From positions 2,516,936 to 2,580,935 of the forward strand of contig NC_007796.1 of the NCBI RefSeq assembly GCF_000013445.1: 64,000 nucleotides of DNA, written 5' to 3'. The notes under the pieces are model-generated. The model was not told the origin of the DNA. It did no database searches and saw nothing but the letters and a program-made list of their open reading frames with translations. Origin of the DNA: Methanospirillum hungatei JF-1. Lineage in GTDB: Archaea; Halobacteriota; Methanomicrobia; Methanomicrobiales; Methanospirillaceae. Of this stretch, positions 33,424 to 42,620 are shown piece after piece. Both the position numbers and the translations under genes were made by a program. How positions within the stretch are numbered: the first letter of the stretch is position 1; every line of letters begins with the position of its first letter.

Positions 33424-34050
33424 TTACTCTTTCTTTTCTGTACTATTCTCTTTTTCAAGAGTGATTGGAGTAATATTCCGGACCGTTACTTCAAAGGTAA
33501 GAGCTTTTCCTGCAAGAGGACTGTTCAGATCAAAGGTGACATTGGTTGCATTCATATCAGCAATAGTAGCCTGGAAGAGTTGTCCACCGTCAAAGAGCGT
33601 TACACGATCACCAACAGTTGCGTTCTCGCCAGCCGGGATAAATTCAATCGGCATCGAAACGATCTTTGCCGGATCATATTCACCATATGCCTCTTCAGGG
33701 GAGAGGGTAAACTTCTTTGTTTCATTCACCTCCATGCAATGAAGGGCTTTGTCAAAGCCGGGGATTGCCCCACCAGAACCAAGTATCAGACTGAATGGCT
33801 GACCACTCGTATATGAACTGTCAAATTCTGTTCCATTGTCAAAGGTTCCGATATAGTCTACCTCGATAAGATCTCCGGTCTGTGCACCGCCAGTACATGC
33901 AACAGCCTGGGTTTCTGCTGGAGGTATGGTCTGGACCTGTTCAGGCGGGGTTGTTGTACACCCGCAGATGAGTGCTGCTGCGATAAGAAGAATTGCACCT
34001 GCAATACCAAGACAGGTACTGCATCCGCTGATGCTGAAACGTTTCTCCAT
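33424..34050 (-). CDS. Membrane-anchored FKBP-type peptidyl-prolyl isomerase (SlyD-like)
   Basis: 208 residues: a hydrophobic leader with a lipobox-like LICGC (about 27-31), a short Thr/Pro spacer, then an FKBP domain with inserted flap: GDLIEVDYIGTFDNGTEFDS, LGSGGAIPGFDKALHCM, KKFTLSPEEAYGEYDP. The order fits archaeal SlyD/FKBP26-like proteins. Exposed outside the membrane, it would assist folding of exported proteins such as the many beta-domain proteins encoded nearby. Its stop codon abuts that of the CARDB gene. Confidence 0.85.
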   Translation of the reverse strand: MEKRFSISGCSTCLGIAGAILLIAAALICGCTTTPPEQVQTIPPAETQAVACTGGAQTGDLIEVDYIGTFDNGTEFDSSYTSGQPFSLILGSGGAIPGFDKALHCMEVNETKKFTLSPEEAYGEYDPAKIVSMPIEFIPAGENATVGDRVTLFDGGQLFQATIADMNATNVTFDLNSPLAGKALTFEVTVRNITPITLEKENSTEKKE

Positions 34051-34120
34051 ACTCAGCTCTTGGAGGATGGCCGGGAAAAGAGTTCTCTCAAAACCCTGAT
34101 ACTGGTGGCACGAGCATCTG

Positions 34121-35215
34121 TTAAAAATCCGGGGTGATGATCAGGTCTTCTGGTTCATGCGCAAGGCCGATGGCAGCAAGAGAACCGATAATCCCTCCAC
34201 CACCATAGGTATAAATCCCACACTCACGGGCACACTGGCGCGCCTCCTGACAGGTAATCAGACTGGTTCGGGCCCGAAGTCCATATTGATATAATAAATC
34301 CGGGATCAGAAATCCTGTCTTAATCGCGATGCCCCACCCGTCTGACACACTTTCATCGCCGATAAACCGGACGGCTGCCTTTCTGATAAGGTCGGCTTTT
34401 TCAGGAACCACTGCCAGTTCTATGGCACTACAGGAGTTCCCTGCAGTCTTCTCCGGAAGATCCTGCCAAAGCATGGCGATGTGATGGCCAATGGGAAATG
34501 TGCCCGACAATTCTGACAGGTAATCAAGAAGGGCTATTGCAAGGGCAAAGGTTGCCCCCTCTTCAAACCGGTCGGTATTGTCAATTCCAATGATAATATG
34601 CACGAGCGCCTGCGTTCTGATACAGCCCTCAGTCGCCTGCTCATGCCTGACCGTATCAACGTTGATGACCCCTTCTGCCCTACCCATCATCCCGGTCAGT
34701 GAGAATGCCGGACCCCCCACGGAACGGATTCTCTGCACAATTTCATCCCCCTCCTGCCATATCCCGGTTACCGCGACGGCCGATTCTGGCCAGAGTCCTA
34801 CCGTACTCTCATACTGTCCCATCCGAACAAACTCACGAAGGATCGTCCCCTGACGGATGATCCTGATCTCCGGGTTGGCTTTGGCATGATGCCTCGCACA
34901 AAATGCAGCACAGGCACTGGACAGGCACTCATGCACAATCTCCACCATATCACCATCGACAGCGGTGAAGATCCTCCGGCATGCGGTTCGGGGTATGGCA
35001 CTGACAGCAGCATACCTGCTGGGAGCACGGCCATGAGGCTGAGTGAGCACCGTCAGACATCCCTCATCAGATAACCGGACAATCCAGTCCCGTGCAGTAC
35101 TCCGGGGGATACCGGCTGACTGTGCAAGATCATCCACCGTAAAAGAACCCTTACGGAGGGTCAGCTTTCGCATCAGCTTCAGATACGAACGTCTGCGCTC
35201 AATTACCCCCTGCAT
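34121..35215 (-). CDS. HTH protein with TiaS-like catalytic-type domain
   Basis: 364 residues from the ATG at 35215; the frame stays open upstream into hom, but this Met begins a credible winged helix (about 1-65, TVDDLAQSAGIPRSTARDWI). The rest recalls the kinase-like domain of TiaS (tRNA-Ile2 agmatidine synthase): IIIGIDNTDRFEEGATFALA where TiaS has GIDDTDS, and a late GGGGIIGSLAAIGLA. No OB-fold or zinc ribbon for tRNA is seen. It could be a regulator that senses a nucleotide or small ligand, or an unassigned enzyme. Overlaps hom by 17 bp. Confidence 0.6.
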   Translation of the reverse strand: MQGVIERRRSYLKLMRKLTLRKGSFTVDDLAQSAGIPRSTARDWIVRLSDEGCLTVLTQPHGRAPSRYAAVSAIPRTACRRIFTAVDGDMVEIVHECLSSACAAFCARHHAKANPEIRIIRQGTILREFVRMGQYESTVGLWPESAVAVTGIWQEGDEIVQRIRSVGGPAFSLTGMMGRAEGVINVDTVRHEQATEGCIRTQALVHIIIGIDNTDRFEEGATFALAIALLDYLSELSGTFPIGHHIAMLWQDLPEKTAGNSCSAIELAVVPEKADLIRKAAVRFIGDESVSDGWGIAIKTGFLIPDLLYQYGLRARTSLITCQEARQCARECGIYTYGGGGIIGSLAAIGLAHEPEDLIITPDF

Positions 35216-36191
35216 ACCTGTCACGAATTGAAAGGATATCTCCAAGGACCGCACTTGCTGTCTCAAGCGATCCGGCCCCTTTCCCTGAGAAGACCAGATC
35301 CCCGGCAAGATCGGTACGCAGGATGATTGCATTTAAAGACCCGTGAACAACAAGCGGATGATGCCGGGGAATGATCCGTGGTGACAGCCGGTAGAGATTC
35401 TTTCCGGGGATTATCTCTCCGATGAGCCGTATCGTTGCATCCTGCTCTTCTGCAAGCCTGATTGCTTCTTCGGTCAGGAGATCAATCCCGGTAATATCAA
35501 TATCTTCAAGCGTTATCCGCTGGTTCAGGACCGTATTTGCTAATATTACCAGTTTTATTGCAGCATCAATGCCTTTTACATCATACGTCGGATCTGCCTC
35601 AGCATACCCCAGAGCCCGTGCCTCGTCAAGTGCCTGCTTATACGACAGCCCCTCTTCAGCCATCCTGGTCAGAATGTAATTGCAGGTCCCGTTCAGAACT
35701 CCATACAGGGCCTGCACCTCATTCCCACCAAGTGACTCAAGAAGCGTATGCAGAATGGGGATCGCTCCGGCAACGGTTGCTTCAAACCGGAAGGAAACCC
35801 CTGCTTTATCCGCCTCCTGTTTCAGCTCATGATAATGCAATGCGACCGGGCCCTTGTTTGATGTGACCACATGACAACCCCTGGATAATGCAGTCCGGAT
35901 ATAGGAGGTTGCAGGCTCCCCGGTTGCTGCATCTGTCGGGGAGACTTCTACCAGTACATCATAGGGAGCCGTCCGGACAACGTCATCAGCAGTAATGGAG
36001 ACATCGCCGCACAGTCCGGTCTCTCTCTTGCGGGACAGGAGATCTGACGGTGAGATACCATCCGAATGAATCATTCCGGACCGTGAATCTGCAACACCGG
36101 TCAGCACAATCCCGAGATCTTTTCTGGTTATCGCTTCCAGGATACCCCGGCCAACAGCACCGGTCCCGATAAGTGCAATACGGATGGCCAT
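35199..36191 (-). CDS. hom: Homoserine dehydrogenase
   Basis: 330 residues: NAD(P)-binding IALIGTGAVGRGILEAI (4-20), DVLVEVSPTDAATGEPA, GCHVVTSNKGPVALHY, and the catalytic domain with GAIPILHTLLESLGGNE, LNGTCNYILTRM and EARALGYAEADPTYDVKGID. It makes homoserine for threonine and methionine. It has no C-terminal ACT domain; a separate ACT protein is encoded one base upstream in the same operon. Confidence 0.95.
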   Translation of the reverse strand: MAIRIALIGTGAVGRGILEAITRKDLGIVLTGVADSRSGMIHSDGISPSDLLSRKRETGLCGDVSITADDVVRTAPYDVLVEVSPTDAATGEPATSYIRTALSRGCHVVTSNKGPVALHYHELKQEADKAGVSFRFEATVAGAIPILHTLLESLGGNEVQALYGVLNGTCNYILTRMAEEGLSYKQALDEARALGYAEADPTYDVKGIDAAIKLVILANTVLNQRITLEDIDITGIDLLTEEAIRLAEEQDATIRLIGEIIPGKNLYRLSPRIIPRHHPLVVHGSLNAIILRTDLAGDLVFSGKGAGSLETASAVLGDILSIRDRYAGGN

Positions 36192-36192
36192 A

Positions 36193-36690
36193 TCAGAACT
36201 CCAGGGGCTCTATCATCAGGATATCCTTCTGCTTTGACACATCACGAAGGATTTCAATCGCCTGATCCATATGTTCCCTGCTCAATGCTTTGATGGTACA
36301 CTTTGCCGAGCTTCGTTCATGTATGGCAGGCATGGCAAGACTCATCCGCGTAACCTCTGCAAAACCGGTACTATCAATCCGATCAACCGTGTCACCGAGG
36401 TTTGTATGAATCAGATGGCCGATGAGAATGACCGATTGCTGATAATGCATCCGCTCTTCTCCAAATCTGATGACGGTTATCCCCCGCTCCTGAAAGAGTT
36501 TCAAAAGAGCGTCCAGCCGCTCCTGGGGGATTTCAATAACAACTTCCACCCCAAGGGAACCCTTGTCTGATGAAAAGTCATGTTCATGAATGACCGTCTT
36601 GATATTTCCCCCGGCATCGGAGATCGGCATCAGTGCTGCAACCAGCTGACCTGGCGTATCACGGATTTCAAGTTTCATCGAGACCTGCAT
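36193..36690 (-). CDS. Stand-alone ACT-domain regulatory protein
   Basis: 165 residues from ATG 36690, which follows GGGAGGAGATGT; a longer frame has no such site. Two ACT-like halves: MKLEIRDTPGQLVAALMPIS at the start and VTRMSLAMPAIHERSSAKCT later. ACT domains bind amino acids, and the one-base gap to hom suggests that it confers threonine or other feedback on homoserine dehydrogenase. The arrangement is known from other methanogens. Confidence 0.82.
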   Translation of the reverse strand: MQVSMKLEIRDTPGQLVAALMPISDAGGNIKTVIHEHDFSSDKGSLGVEVVIEIPQERLDALLKLFQERGITVIRFGEERMHYQQSVILIGHLIHTNLGDTVDRIDSTGFAEVTRMSLAMPAIHERSSAKCTIKALSREHMDQAIEILRDVSKQKDILMIEPLEF

Positions 36691-36733
36691 ACATCTCCTC
36701 CCTGCATTATTAAACCAAAATTCTGCATTTTTT

Positions 36734-37675
36734 TCACCGGAACGGGGTATTATCACTGGTAATGATCACCGACATCGAAAATCCGTCGCCAAACGGATCT
36801 TCATCATACAGTGTTGTAATCTGGGTCCTGTTTGTCCCGTTCACTGATGTATTGTTCCCGTAAATATCCACCGAAACACCTGCTTTACTGAATGAATAGA
36901 GCGGATCGCCGAGCGGGATAGACATATCATCCTGATAACTGGTATTACTAAAGACATGAAGACCGGTCTGGCTCTCTATTCCTGCATTTTGCAGATTTAT
37001 TCCGGCAGGCGGAAGAGAGAAACTGAACGTGGTCTTTCGTTCAGGTGCAACAAAGACCTCCATGGTCTGATTCTGATATCCGGGCTTTCCTATCTCAAGA
37101 ATGTGAGGACCTGACTCAATTCCGTTCAGGGCGAGGGGCGTTACACCGCGCACCTCACCATCCAGAAGAACGATGGAGTTATCCGGACTGCCGGTCAGCA
37201 TAAGCCCGCCGGTTGTGCGGGAGGGATGAGTGCCGGCACCATACACCGCTGCGTTATGGACCGGTACCGCTTCGCTTACACTTCCCTGATACTCGGCATT
37301 TCCCAGATAGGATACACGTATATATTCAGCAGGGGTGTGATTCCCCCTGAAAAATTCAAATTTCCCTGTCCGGTCTGTCGCATCAACCGCAATTCGCTCA
37401 AATGGATATGCCGGATCACCATCAGGAGAAGACTCCAGGCTTACCCGTTTGTTCCCAAGAGGAGAGCCGGATGCATCAGTCAGTGTTCCGGTCACGGTAA
37501 AGGCGTACCCTTCCGGAGGGTTTTCAGGTGTCACTGTTATTGATATCAGTGTCTCCTGTTTATCTGCGGCTGCCCAGGAACATATAAAGCACGTTACCAG
37601 AAAGAAGATGAGAAGCGGGATAGAGATCCAATGCCCTGAACATATCCCCGAATAGTTCCCCATATCAGATTTCAT
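36734..37675 (-). CDS. Exported PEGA-domain protein
   Basis: 313 residues: a signal peptide or anchor (about 16-38, IPLLIFFLVTCFICSWAAA), an Ig-like domain (45-140, ISITVTPENPPEGYAFTVTG), a PEGA domain (about 155-230, SPDNSIVLLDGEVRGVTPL, HILEIGKPGYQNQTMEV) and an unassigned C-terminal domain. Several sequons lie near the end (NTS, NNT, NGT, NRT). There is no C-terminal anchor, so it is either secreted or held by its N-terminal helix. A surface role is inferred. Confidence 0.7.
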   Translation of the reverse strand: MKSDMGNYSGICSGHWISIPLLIFFLVTCFICSWAAADKQETLISITVTPENPPEGYAFTVTGTLTDASGSPLGNKRVSLESSPDGDPAYPFERIAVDATDRTGKFEFFRGNHTPAEYIRVSYLGNAEYQGSVSEAVPVHNAAVYGAGTHPSRTTGGLMLTGSPDNSIVLLDGEVRGVTPLALNGIESGPHILEIGKPGYQNQTMEVFVAPERKTTFSFSLPPAGINLQNAGIESQTGLHVFSNTSYQDDMSIPLGDPLYSFSKAGVSVDIYGNNTSVNGTNRTQITTLYDEDPFGDGFSMSVIITSDNTPFR

Positions 37676-37758
37676 GAACTGAGGGATTATTTCGTGGCAA
37701 AAATCATGAACATACCGTTCTGAAGATCAGTGCCCCAATCCAGGTCTCTTGAAAAAAT

Positions 37759-38325
37759 TTAAAACGCGAATCCTGCTTTGCCACTTGTTGGTACAAATTC
37801 AGGATTGCCCTTCTCATACTTTATGATGATGGATGCAAACTCCTCGGCTGCCTCAAACCCCATGGCAGTGACGATCCTGTCCTTATATACAACCGGTTTA
37901 TTCTGAATGATTGCATCCTCTTTCATCATCTCACGGACAGTAAGACCAGGGGCCACTGTTGCAATCTTCTTCTTTAGTATTCCTGCTTTTGCAACTACAA
38001 TCGGAGCATTATCAATAGCCGCAACGACCTTCTGTCTGGTATTGAAGATCGTAACTAATTCGATGAGATGCCGGTTATTCCAGAGATGTACCTGGGTTCC
38101 CGGGCCTCCGACGATCATCAGGGCATAATAATCATCAACACCGGATAGCAGAACATCTTCAAAGGTCCGGTTTACTTTCGCCTTCTTGCCAAGGACGCCC
38201 ATTACCACTCCGACGTGCGTCGATGCAAGTTCATACGTCACCCCGGCCTCCTGAAATTTTTTAACCGGAATCAGGAGTTCCTCATCTCTGAACTTTTCAG
38301 GAGGAATCGCGATGAGTACCTTCAT
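37759..38325 (-). CDS. DJ-1/PfpI family protein without the nucleophilic Cys
   Basis: 188 residues in the class I amidotransferase-like fold: KVLIAIPPEKFRDEELLIPV with the conserved Glu region, YALMIVGGPGTQVHL, then VVAAIDNAPIVVAKAG. In DJ-1 and PfpI the nucleophile elbow reads A-I-C-(H/N)-G; here the Cys is Asp. The Glu near residue 15-16 remains. The protein is therefore unlikely to be a standard protease, glyoxalase or deglycase and may bind ligands or act in regulation. Confidence 0.75.
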   Translation of the reverse strand: MKVLIAIPPEKFRDEELLIPVKKFQEAGVTYELASTHVGVVMGVLGKKAKVNRTFEDVLLSGVDDYYALMIVGGPGTQVHLWNNRHLIELVTIFNTRQKVVAAIDNAPIVVAKAGILKKKIATVAPGLTVREMMKEDAIIQNKPVVYKDRIVTAMGFEAAEEFASIIIKYEKGNPEFVPTSGKAGFAF

Positions 38326-38412
38326 ATCATTATCACTGTTATCAGAAGCATATTAACCATATTGAATCCTTCTGCTGAAACTATCAAATTCACAGACAAC
38401 GCTTAGATACTG

Positions 38413-39372
38413 ATGCCAAATCTCAATATCGCCTACCTCGGACCAGAGGACCTGGTAAAAGAACTGGGGAAAAAAGGCACTTCAACCGACATAACCTTCT
38501 ATAACATGAAAAAAGGGGGAGTAACATTAACGATTATTGAGCCCTCCCGATACCCGGAAAAGTTGTCATCCCTCTTTTACACGGCATCCCTTGCAGATCT
38601 TGCTGTACTGGTAATTGATGCCCTGAGCGCGAAGCTGGGAGAGATAATTCTGATGCTGAACGCGGCCGGGGTGAAAGACGGTGTGTTCATCCTGAGAAAT
38701 TACCTTGACAAGGGACAGATTGCACCGCTCATCCGGGGTACTGTCCTGGAACAGTATACAGAACTTCCAGATGATCCGGTCGTGCTGCGTGAGTGGTTGT
38801 GGAACCGTGCAGGAGAACAAAAATCTGCGCGGAATACTGAAAAGGGCAGTGTTCCCATCGATCATCACTTCAATGTGAAAGGAATCGGGACTGTCATTCT
38901 CGGATGTGTGCAGGAAGGGACTATAAGGCGCCATGATCAACTGACAGTCCATCCCTTAGGAAAGCAAGCCCAGATACGTTCAATCCAGATGCATGATGAT
39001 GATGCAGAGGAGGCATCTGCCGGAGACCGGGTCGGGTTGGCCCTGAAGGGAATTGAGGCTGACGATCTTGACCGCGGATTTGTTCTTTCATCAGATCCAC
39101 GAATCATCTCATCTCTGAAGATCACTGGAACCGCAGATATCATCCCCTACTGGCCACAGCCATTGAAAGAACAGATGGTTTTGTATGCCGGACACTGGAT
39201 GCAGTTTCTCCCCTGCAGGGTATCAGCAGTGAGTGATGCAGGTGATTTCAGAAAACCGACCCTCACCCTTGAGTTTGAGCGGGAATTGATATACCTCCCT
39301 GGTTCGGTCATCATCCTCCATTACCTTGAGAGTGAAAAACTGCGGATTGTCGGGACCATCACGATAGGCTGA
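38413..39372 (+). CDS. EF-Tu/SelB-like protein with a degenerate GTPase domain
   Basis: 319 residues. Domain II of translational GTPases is clear (about 150-225: VKGIGTVILGCVQEGTIRRH, AGDRVGLALKGIEADDLDRG), followed by a domain III-like barrel. The N-terminal 120 residues look like a G domain that lost its motifs: no GxxxxGK(S/T) P-loop, IIEPSRYP in place of DxPGH, and LRNYLD near the NKxD position. It cannot be an ordinary GTPase. It may bind tRNA or the ribosome as an accessory factor. It lies 5 bp before the YgiQ gene, probably in one operon. Confidence 0.7.
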   Translation: MPNLNIAYLGPEDLVKELGKKGTSTDITFYNMKKGGVTLTIIEPSRYPEKLSSLFYTASLADLAVLVIDALSAKLGEIILMLNAAGVKDGVFILRNYLDKGQIAPLIRGTVLEQYTELPDDPVVLREWLWNRAGEQKSARNTEKGSVPIDHHFNVKGIGTVILGCVQEGTIRRHDQLTVHPLGKQAQIRSIQMHDDDAEEASAGDRVGLALKGIEADDLDRGFVLSSDPRIISSLKITGTADIIPYWPQPLKEQMVLYAGHWMQFLPCRVSAVSDAGDFRKPTLTLEFERELIYLPGSVIILHYLESEKLRIVGTITIG

Positions 39373-39377
39373 CCCTC

Positions 39378-41240
39378 ATGAAACACCCCAAGCAGCCTCA
39401 TTTTTTACCAATATCCCATGAGGAACTTCGGGTACTCGGTATCGATCAGCCGGACATCATCATGGTATCTGGTGATGCGTATGTTGACCACCCCTCGTTT
39501 GCAGCAGCGCTTCTTGGCCGTGTTCTCTGGGATGCCGGATTTTCTGTTGCGATAATACCACAGCCGGATCCAAAAAATCCGGAGACATTCCGTGAGTTCG
39601 GAGAGCCAAGACTCTTTTTCGCAATCTCCGGGGGGAGTGTTGACTCCATGGTGAGTAACTATACTGCTGCACGAAAGAAGCGGTCAGATGATGCCTACTC
39701 GCCTGGCGGTATACCACGAAGACCGGATCGGGCAGTCCTCGTTTATACCGATATCATTCACAGGCTGTTTCCCGATATACCCATCATCATCGGCGGGATT
39801 GAGGCATCACTCAGACGGTTTGCCCATTATGATTACTGGTCTGACTCTGTCAGGCAGTCAATCCTGGCAGATGCACCTGCAGATCTTCTCGTCTTTGGAA
39901 TGGGGGAGACCGCCCTGTGCACTATTGCCCAGCATGCAGATGCCGGAGAAAAACCTGGAGATATGCATAATATACCCGGGACTGTCTGGAAAATTCCCCC
40001 TAAACAACTCCATGCTCTTCATATACCTGATCTGTGCACTCTACCGGCATATACAAAAGTTCGTGAAAATCCCGATGATTTTTGTCTGGCGCATACCCTT
40101 ATATCACAAAATCAGAACCCTTTTGTGGGCAGGCCCCTTCTGCAGCAACATCCAAAGACAGTAATAATCCAGAACCCTCCATCACTCCCGTTGAGTCCAC
40201 ATGACATGGACCGGATATATGATCTCCCCTATACCCGGGAAAAGCATCCCTCGTACCAGGAAGATATTCCTGCACTCACTCCGGTCAGGTTCTCAGTGAT
40301 TTCACACCGGGGATGCTATGGAAATTGTAGTTTTTGTGCCCTTTCCATGCACCAGGGAACAATCATTCAGAGCAGAAGCCGCAAATCCATTTTGAAGGAG
40401 ATTGCATCATTTCAGAACATGCGTGGATTTTCAGGGATCGTCAGTGATGTCGGTGGACCAAGTGCAAATATGTACGGGGATTTTTGTCAGAACTGGGAGA
40501 AGAATGGTGCATGCACCGATAAGGAGTGCATCCGCTGCCCGGTGGTCAGATCAGGCATTCATGACTATCTTGACATGCTTGATGAAGCTGAAAAACTCCC
40601 CAAAGTAAAACACGTATACATCGGCTCCGGGCTCCGGTATGATCTCATCCCCCTTGACACAGACTGTTTCAGGCAGATTTCCCGACATATATCCGGACAG
40701 ATGAAGGTTGCACCTGAGCATATCATAACGACAGTGACCGGGTTGATGAACAAACCAGACCAGGAATGTTTTGACCGGTTCAGAATATTTTTTGAGAAGA
40801 ATCAGAGGGGGAAACAGTCACGGCAGTACCTGATTCCGTATCTGATGTCAGGCCATCCGGGCTGCACACTTTCAGATATGATCTCCCTTGCCGAATATCT
40901 CCGGGATACCGGCCTATACACTGAACAGGTCCAGGACTTTACACCAACACCCATGACTACCTCAACCTGCATGTATGCAACCGGACGTGATCCCAGGACA
41001 GGAAACCGGGTACATGTTCCAAAAGGGGAGGAGAAAAAGATCCAGCGAGCCATTCTTCACTGGAAAAACCCTGCAAACTATTCACTTGTTCTGGAAGGTC
41101 TGACCCGTGCCGGGCGAAAAGACCTCATAGGTAATACGGGCAGATGCCTGATTCCGGCACGAAAAACGGGGGAGATTAGGGCGACGCGAAAAAAGATCAG
41201 TCCTTATGAGCATTATCAGGGATCTTCACCCCGCAACTGA
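39378..41240 (+). CDS. YgiQ-family radical SAM protein
   Basis: 620 residues. The UPF0313 N-terminus (PISHEELRVLGIDQPDIIMV, GDAYVDHPSFAAALLGRVL), IIIGGIEASLRRFAHYDYWS, then the radical SAM cluster site GCYGNCSFCALSMHQG (CxxxCxxC), a Cys-rich insert (CTDKECIRCPVV), and VAPEHII. The reaction is unknown; the N-terminus recalls cobalamin-binding domains of related enzymes. It overlaps the convergent AhpD-like gene by 44 bp. Confidence 0.88.
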   Translation: MKHPKQPHFLPISHEELRVLGIDQPDIIMVSGDAYVDHPSFAAALLGRVLWDAGFSVAIIPQPDPKNPETFREFGEPRLFFAISGGSVDSMVSNYTAARKKRSDDAYSPGGIPRRPDRAVLVYTDIIHRLFPDIPIIIGGIEASLRRFAHYDYWSDSVRQSILADAPADLLVFGMGETALCTIAQHADAGEKPGDMHNIPGTVWKIPPKQLHALHIPDLCTLPAYTKVRENPDDFCLAHTLISQNQNPFVGRPLLQQHPKTVIIQNPPSLPLSPHDMDRIYDLPYTREKHPSYQEDIPALTPVRFSVISHRGCYGNCSFCALSMHQGTIIQSRSRKSILKEIASFQNMRGFSGIVSDVGGPSANMYGDFCQNWEKNGACTDKECIRCPVVRSGIHDYLDMLDEAEKLPKVKHVYIGSGLRYDLIPLDTDCFRQISRHISGQMKVAPEHIITTVTGLMNKPDQECFDRFRIFFEKNQRGKQSRQYLIPYLMSGHPGCTLSDMISLAEYLRDTGLYTEQVQDFTPTPMTTSTCMYATGRDPRTGNRVHVPKGEEKKIQRAILHWKNPANYSLVLEGLTRAGRKDLIGNTGRCLIPARKTGEIRATRKKISPYEHYQGSSPRN

Positions 41241-41652
41241 TGCATTCCTCAATCGTATCTGAATAGGTCCGGTATGCATCAGCAAGTACGGTAGACTGGG
41301 ACGTGAGTCCGGCAATCATGATGGCTTCAAGGATCTCATCAGGATTTGCACCTTTCCGAAGAGCTGCCTGGACATGATAATCAGTACAGTGATTACAGCG
41401 GAGGGCAGCAGATACAGCAAGACTGATGAGTTCTACAATCTTTGGATCGAGTGTTCCGGTCTTCAGAACGGAGTTTTTATACAGCAGGTGGGAGATGAGC
41501 ACTTCAGGCCGCTCTGACATCCGTTCAAAGATGAGTGGAGCCCGTCCGTAATCCTTGCGGATCGCCTCAACCCATCCCTGTGCAGTTTCGGCAGCCCCCT
41601 TTTCGAGGACCTCTTTGATGATTTTTTCAAATCCGTTTTTTGGTTTACCCAT
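41197..41652 (-). CDS. Carboxymuconolactone decarboxylase / AhpD-like protein
   Basis: 151 residues with the AhpD-type motif LRCNHCTDYHVQAALRKG (CxxC about 88-91 with His after) in an all-helical fold, and a second CxxC near the C-terminus (ECISCG). Probably a thiol peroxidase or redox partner in oxidative defence. Its 3' end overlaps the YgiQ gene by 44 bp tail to tail. Confidence 0.82.
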   Translation of the reverse strand: MGKPKNGFEKIIKEVLEKGAAETAQGWVEAIRKDYGRAPLIFERMSERPEVLISHLLYKNSVLKTGTLDPKIVELISLAVSAALRCNHCTDYHVQAALRKGANPDEILEAIMIAGLTSQSTVLADAYRTYSDTIEECISCGVKIPDNAHKD

Positions 41653-41756
41653 AGAAACAGCCTGACCAAAGGTCTGTCCTGAGAGATGTCATACTTACCG
41701 GTCATCTCATTCTTTCAGGATAATAATTTCATTACAGCAGGTGGATCTCTTATACT

Positions 41757-42620
41757 ATGAATGGAAAAAAGAGCCTCATCCTCATAGTACTGGTTCTGAC
41801 CTGGTGTATGTTCCTGGCCGGGTGTACCAGTTCTCCCCCTCAAAAGGAGCCTGCAACACCATCTCCAACAAGTACCCCGACCCCGGCTCCGCTCCCCCCC
41901 ACAGCTGAAGAGACACCGGTTTCTGAACCAGTTCCCGAATATACCATCTTCGATGGTCCGGTGGCTGAGCCTCCTGCAGAACTTGAGGTATCAGTATCAG
42001 CACGAAAAGATCCGGTGTATAACCTTATCACGGTTGTTTTTGACGGTGGCAAAGGCCAGCAGCTGGTGCAGTCCATCAATGTCCGGGTTACTACTTCAGA
42101 TGGGATCGTGACCGAACTACCTCTTCCGCCAAACCGGGGTGCAGAGATCGAATTTACCGGTTCAAAAGCGGTTGATCGTGTGCAGGCCGCTGCATATTAC
42201 AAAAACGGGGCATCCTACCTTATTCTTGACCAGAATGTCGGACAGACACGGGCAGGTATTTTGACCGCAACACCAACGGTGCCAAGTGCCCCTGAAACCT
42301 CCTCGAACAGCTTGTATGATGGTCCGGTAACTCAGCCACCCAAGAATCTGATGGTTCAGGTGGATGTTATCAAGGATCCCGTGTACCGGGTTATTACCGC
42401 AACATTCAGGGGAGGTCACGGGCAGTCCCTTGTCAGAACAACTCAGATACATGCCCTGCTCTCAGATGGATCAGAAGTAACCAAAGACCTTGCCAGCAAT
42501 ATCGGGAGCATCGCAGAGATTCAGGGGACAGCAGGAAATGATAAAATTCAGATCGTGGTCTTTTACAAGAACGGTGAACAGTATAAAATAAGTGAGAAGG
42601 TATTCGGCCCAAGAGGCTGA
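41757..42620 (+). CDS. Lipoprotein with two tandem copies of one beta domain
   Basis: 287 residues: signal peptide with lipobox FLAGC (Cys about 23), a Thr/Pro-rich linker, and two homologous domains of about 95 residues. Unit 1 begins IFDGPVAEPPAELEVSVSAR, unit 2 LYDGPVTQPPKNLMVQVDV; both go on with KDPVY, then F(D/R)GG(K/H)GQ, and end with YKNG. No known domain name comes to mind. Probably held to the outer membrane face by lipid. Ends directly against a PEGA gene. Confidence 0.72.
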   Translation: MNGKKSLILIVLVLTWCMFLAGCTSSPPQKEPATPSPTSTPTPAPLPPTAEETPVSEPVPEYTIFDGPVAEPPAELEVSVSARKDPVYNLITVVFDGGKGQQLVQSINVRVTTSDGIVTELPLPPNRGAEIEFTGSKAVDRVQAAAYYKNGASYLILDQNVGQTRAGILTATPTVPSAPETSSNSLYDGPVTQPPKNLMVQVDVIKDPVYRVITATFRGGHGQSLVRTTQIHALLSDGSEVTKDLASNIGSIAEIQGTAGNDKIQIVVFYKNGEQYKISEKVFGPRG

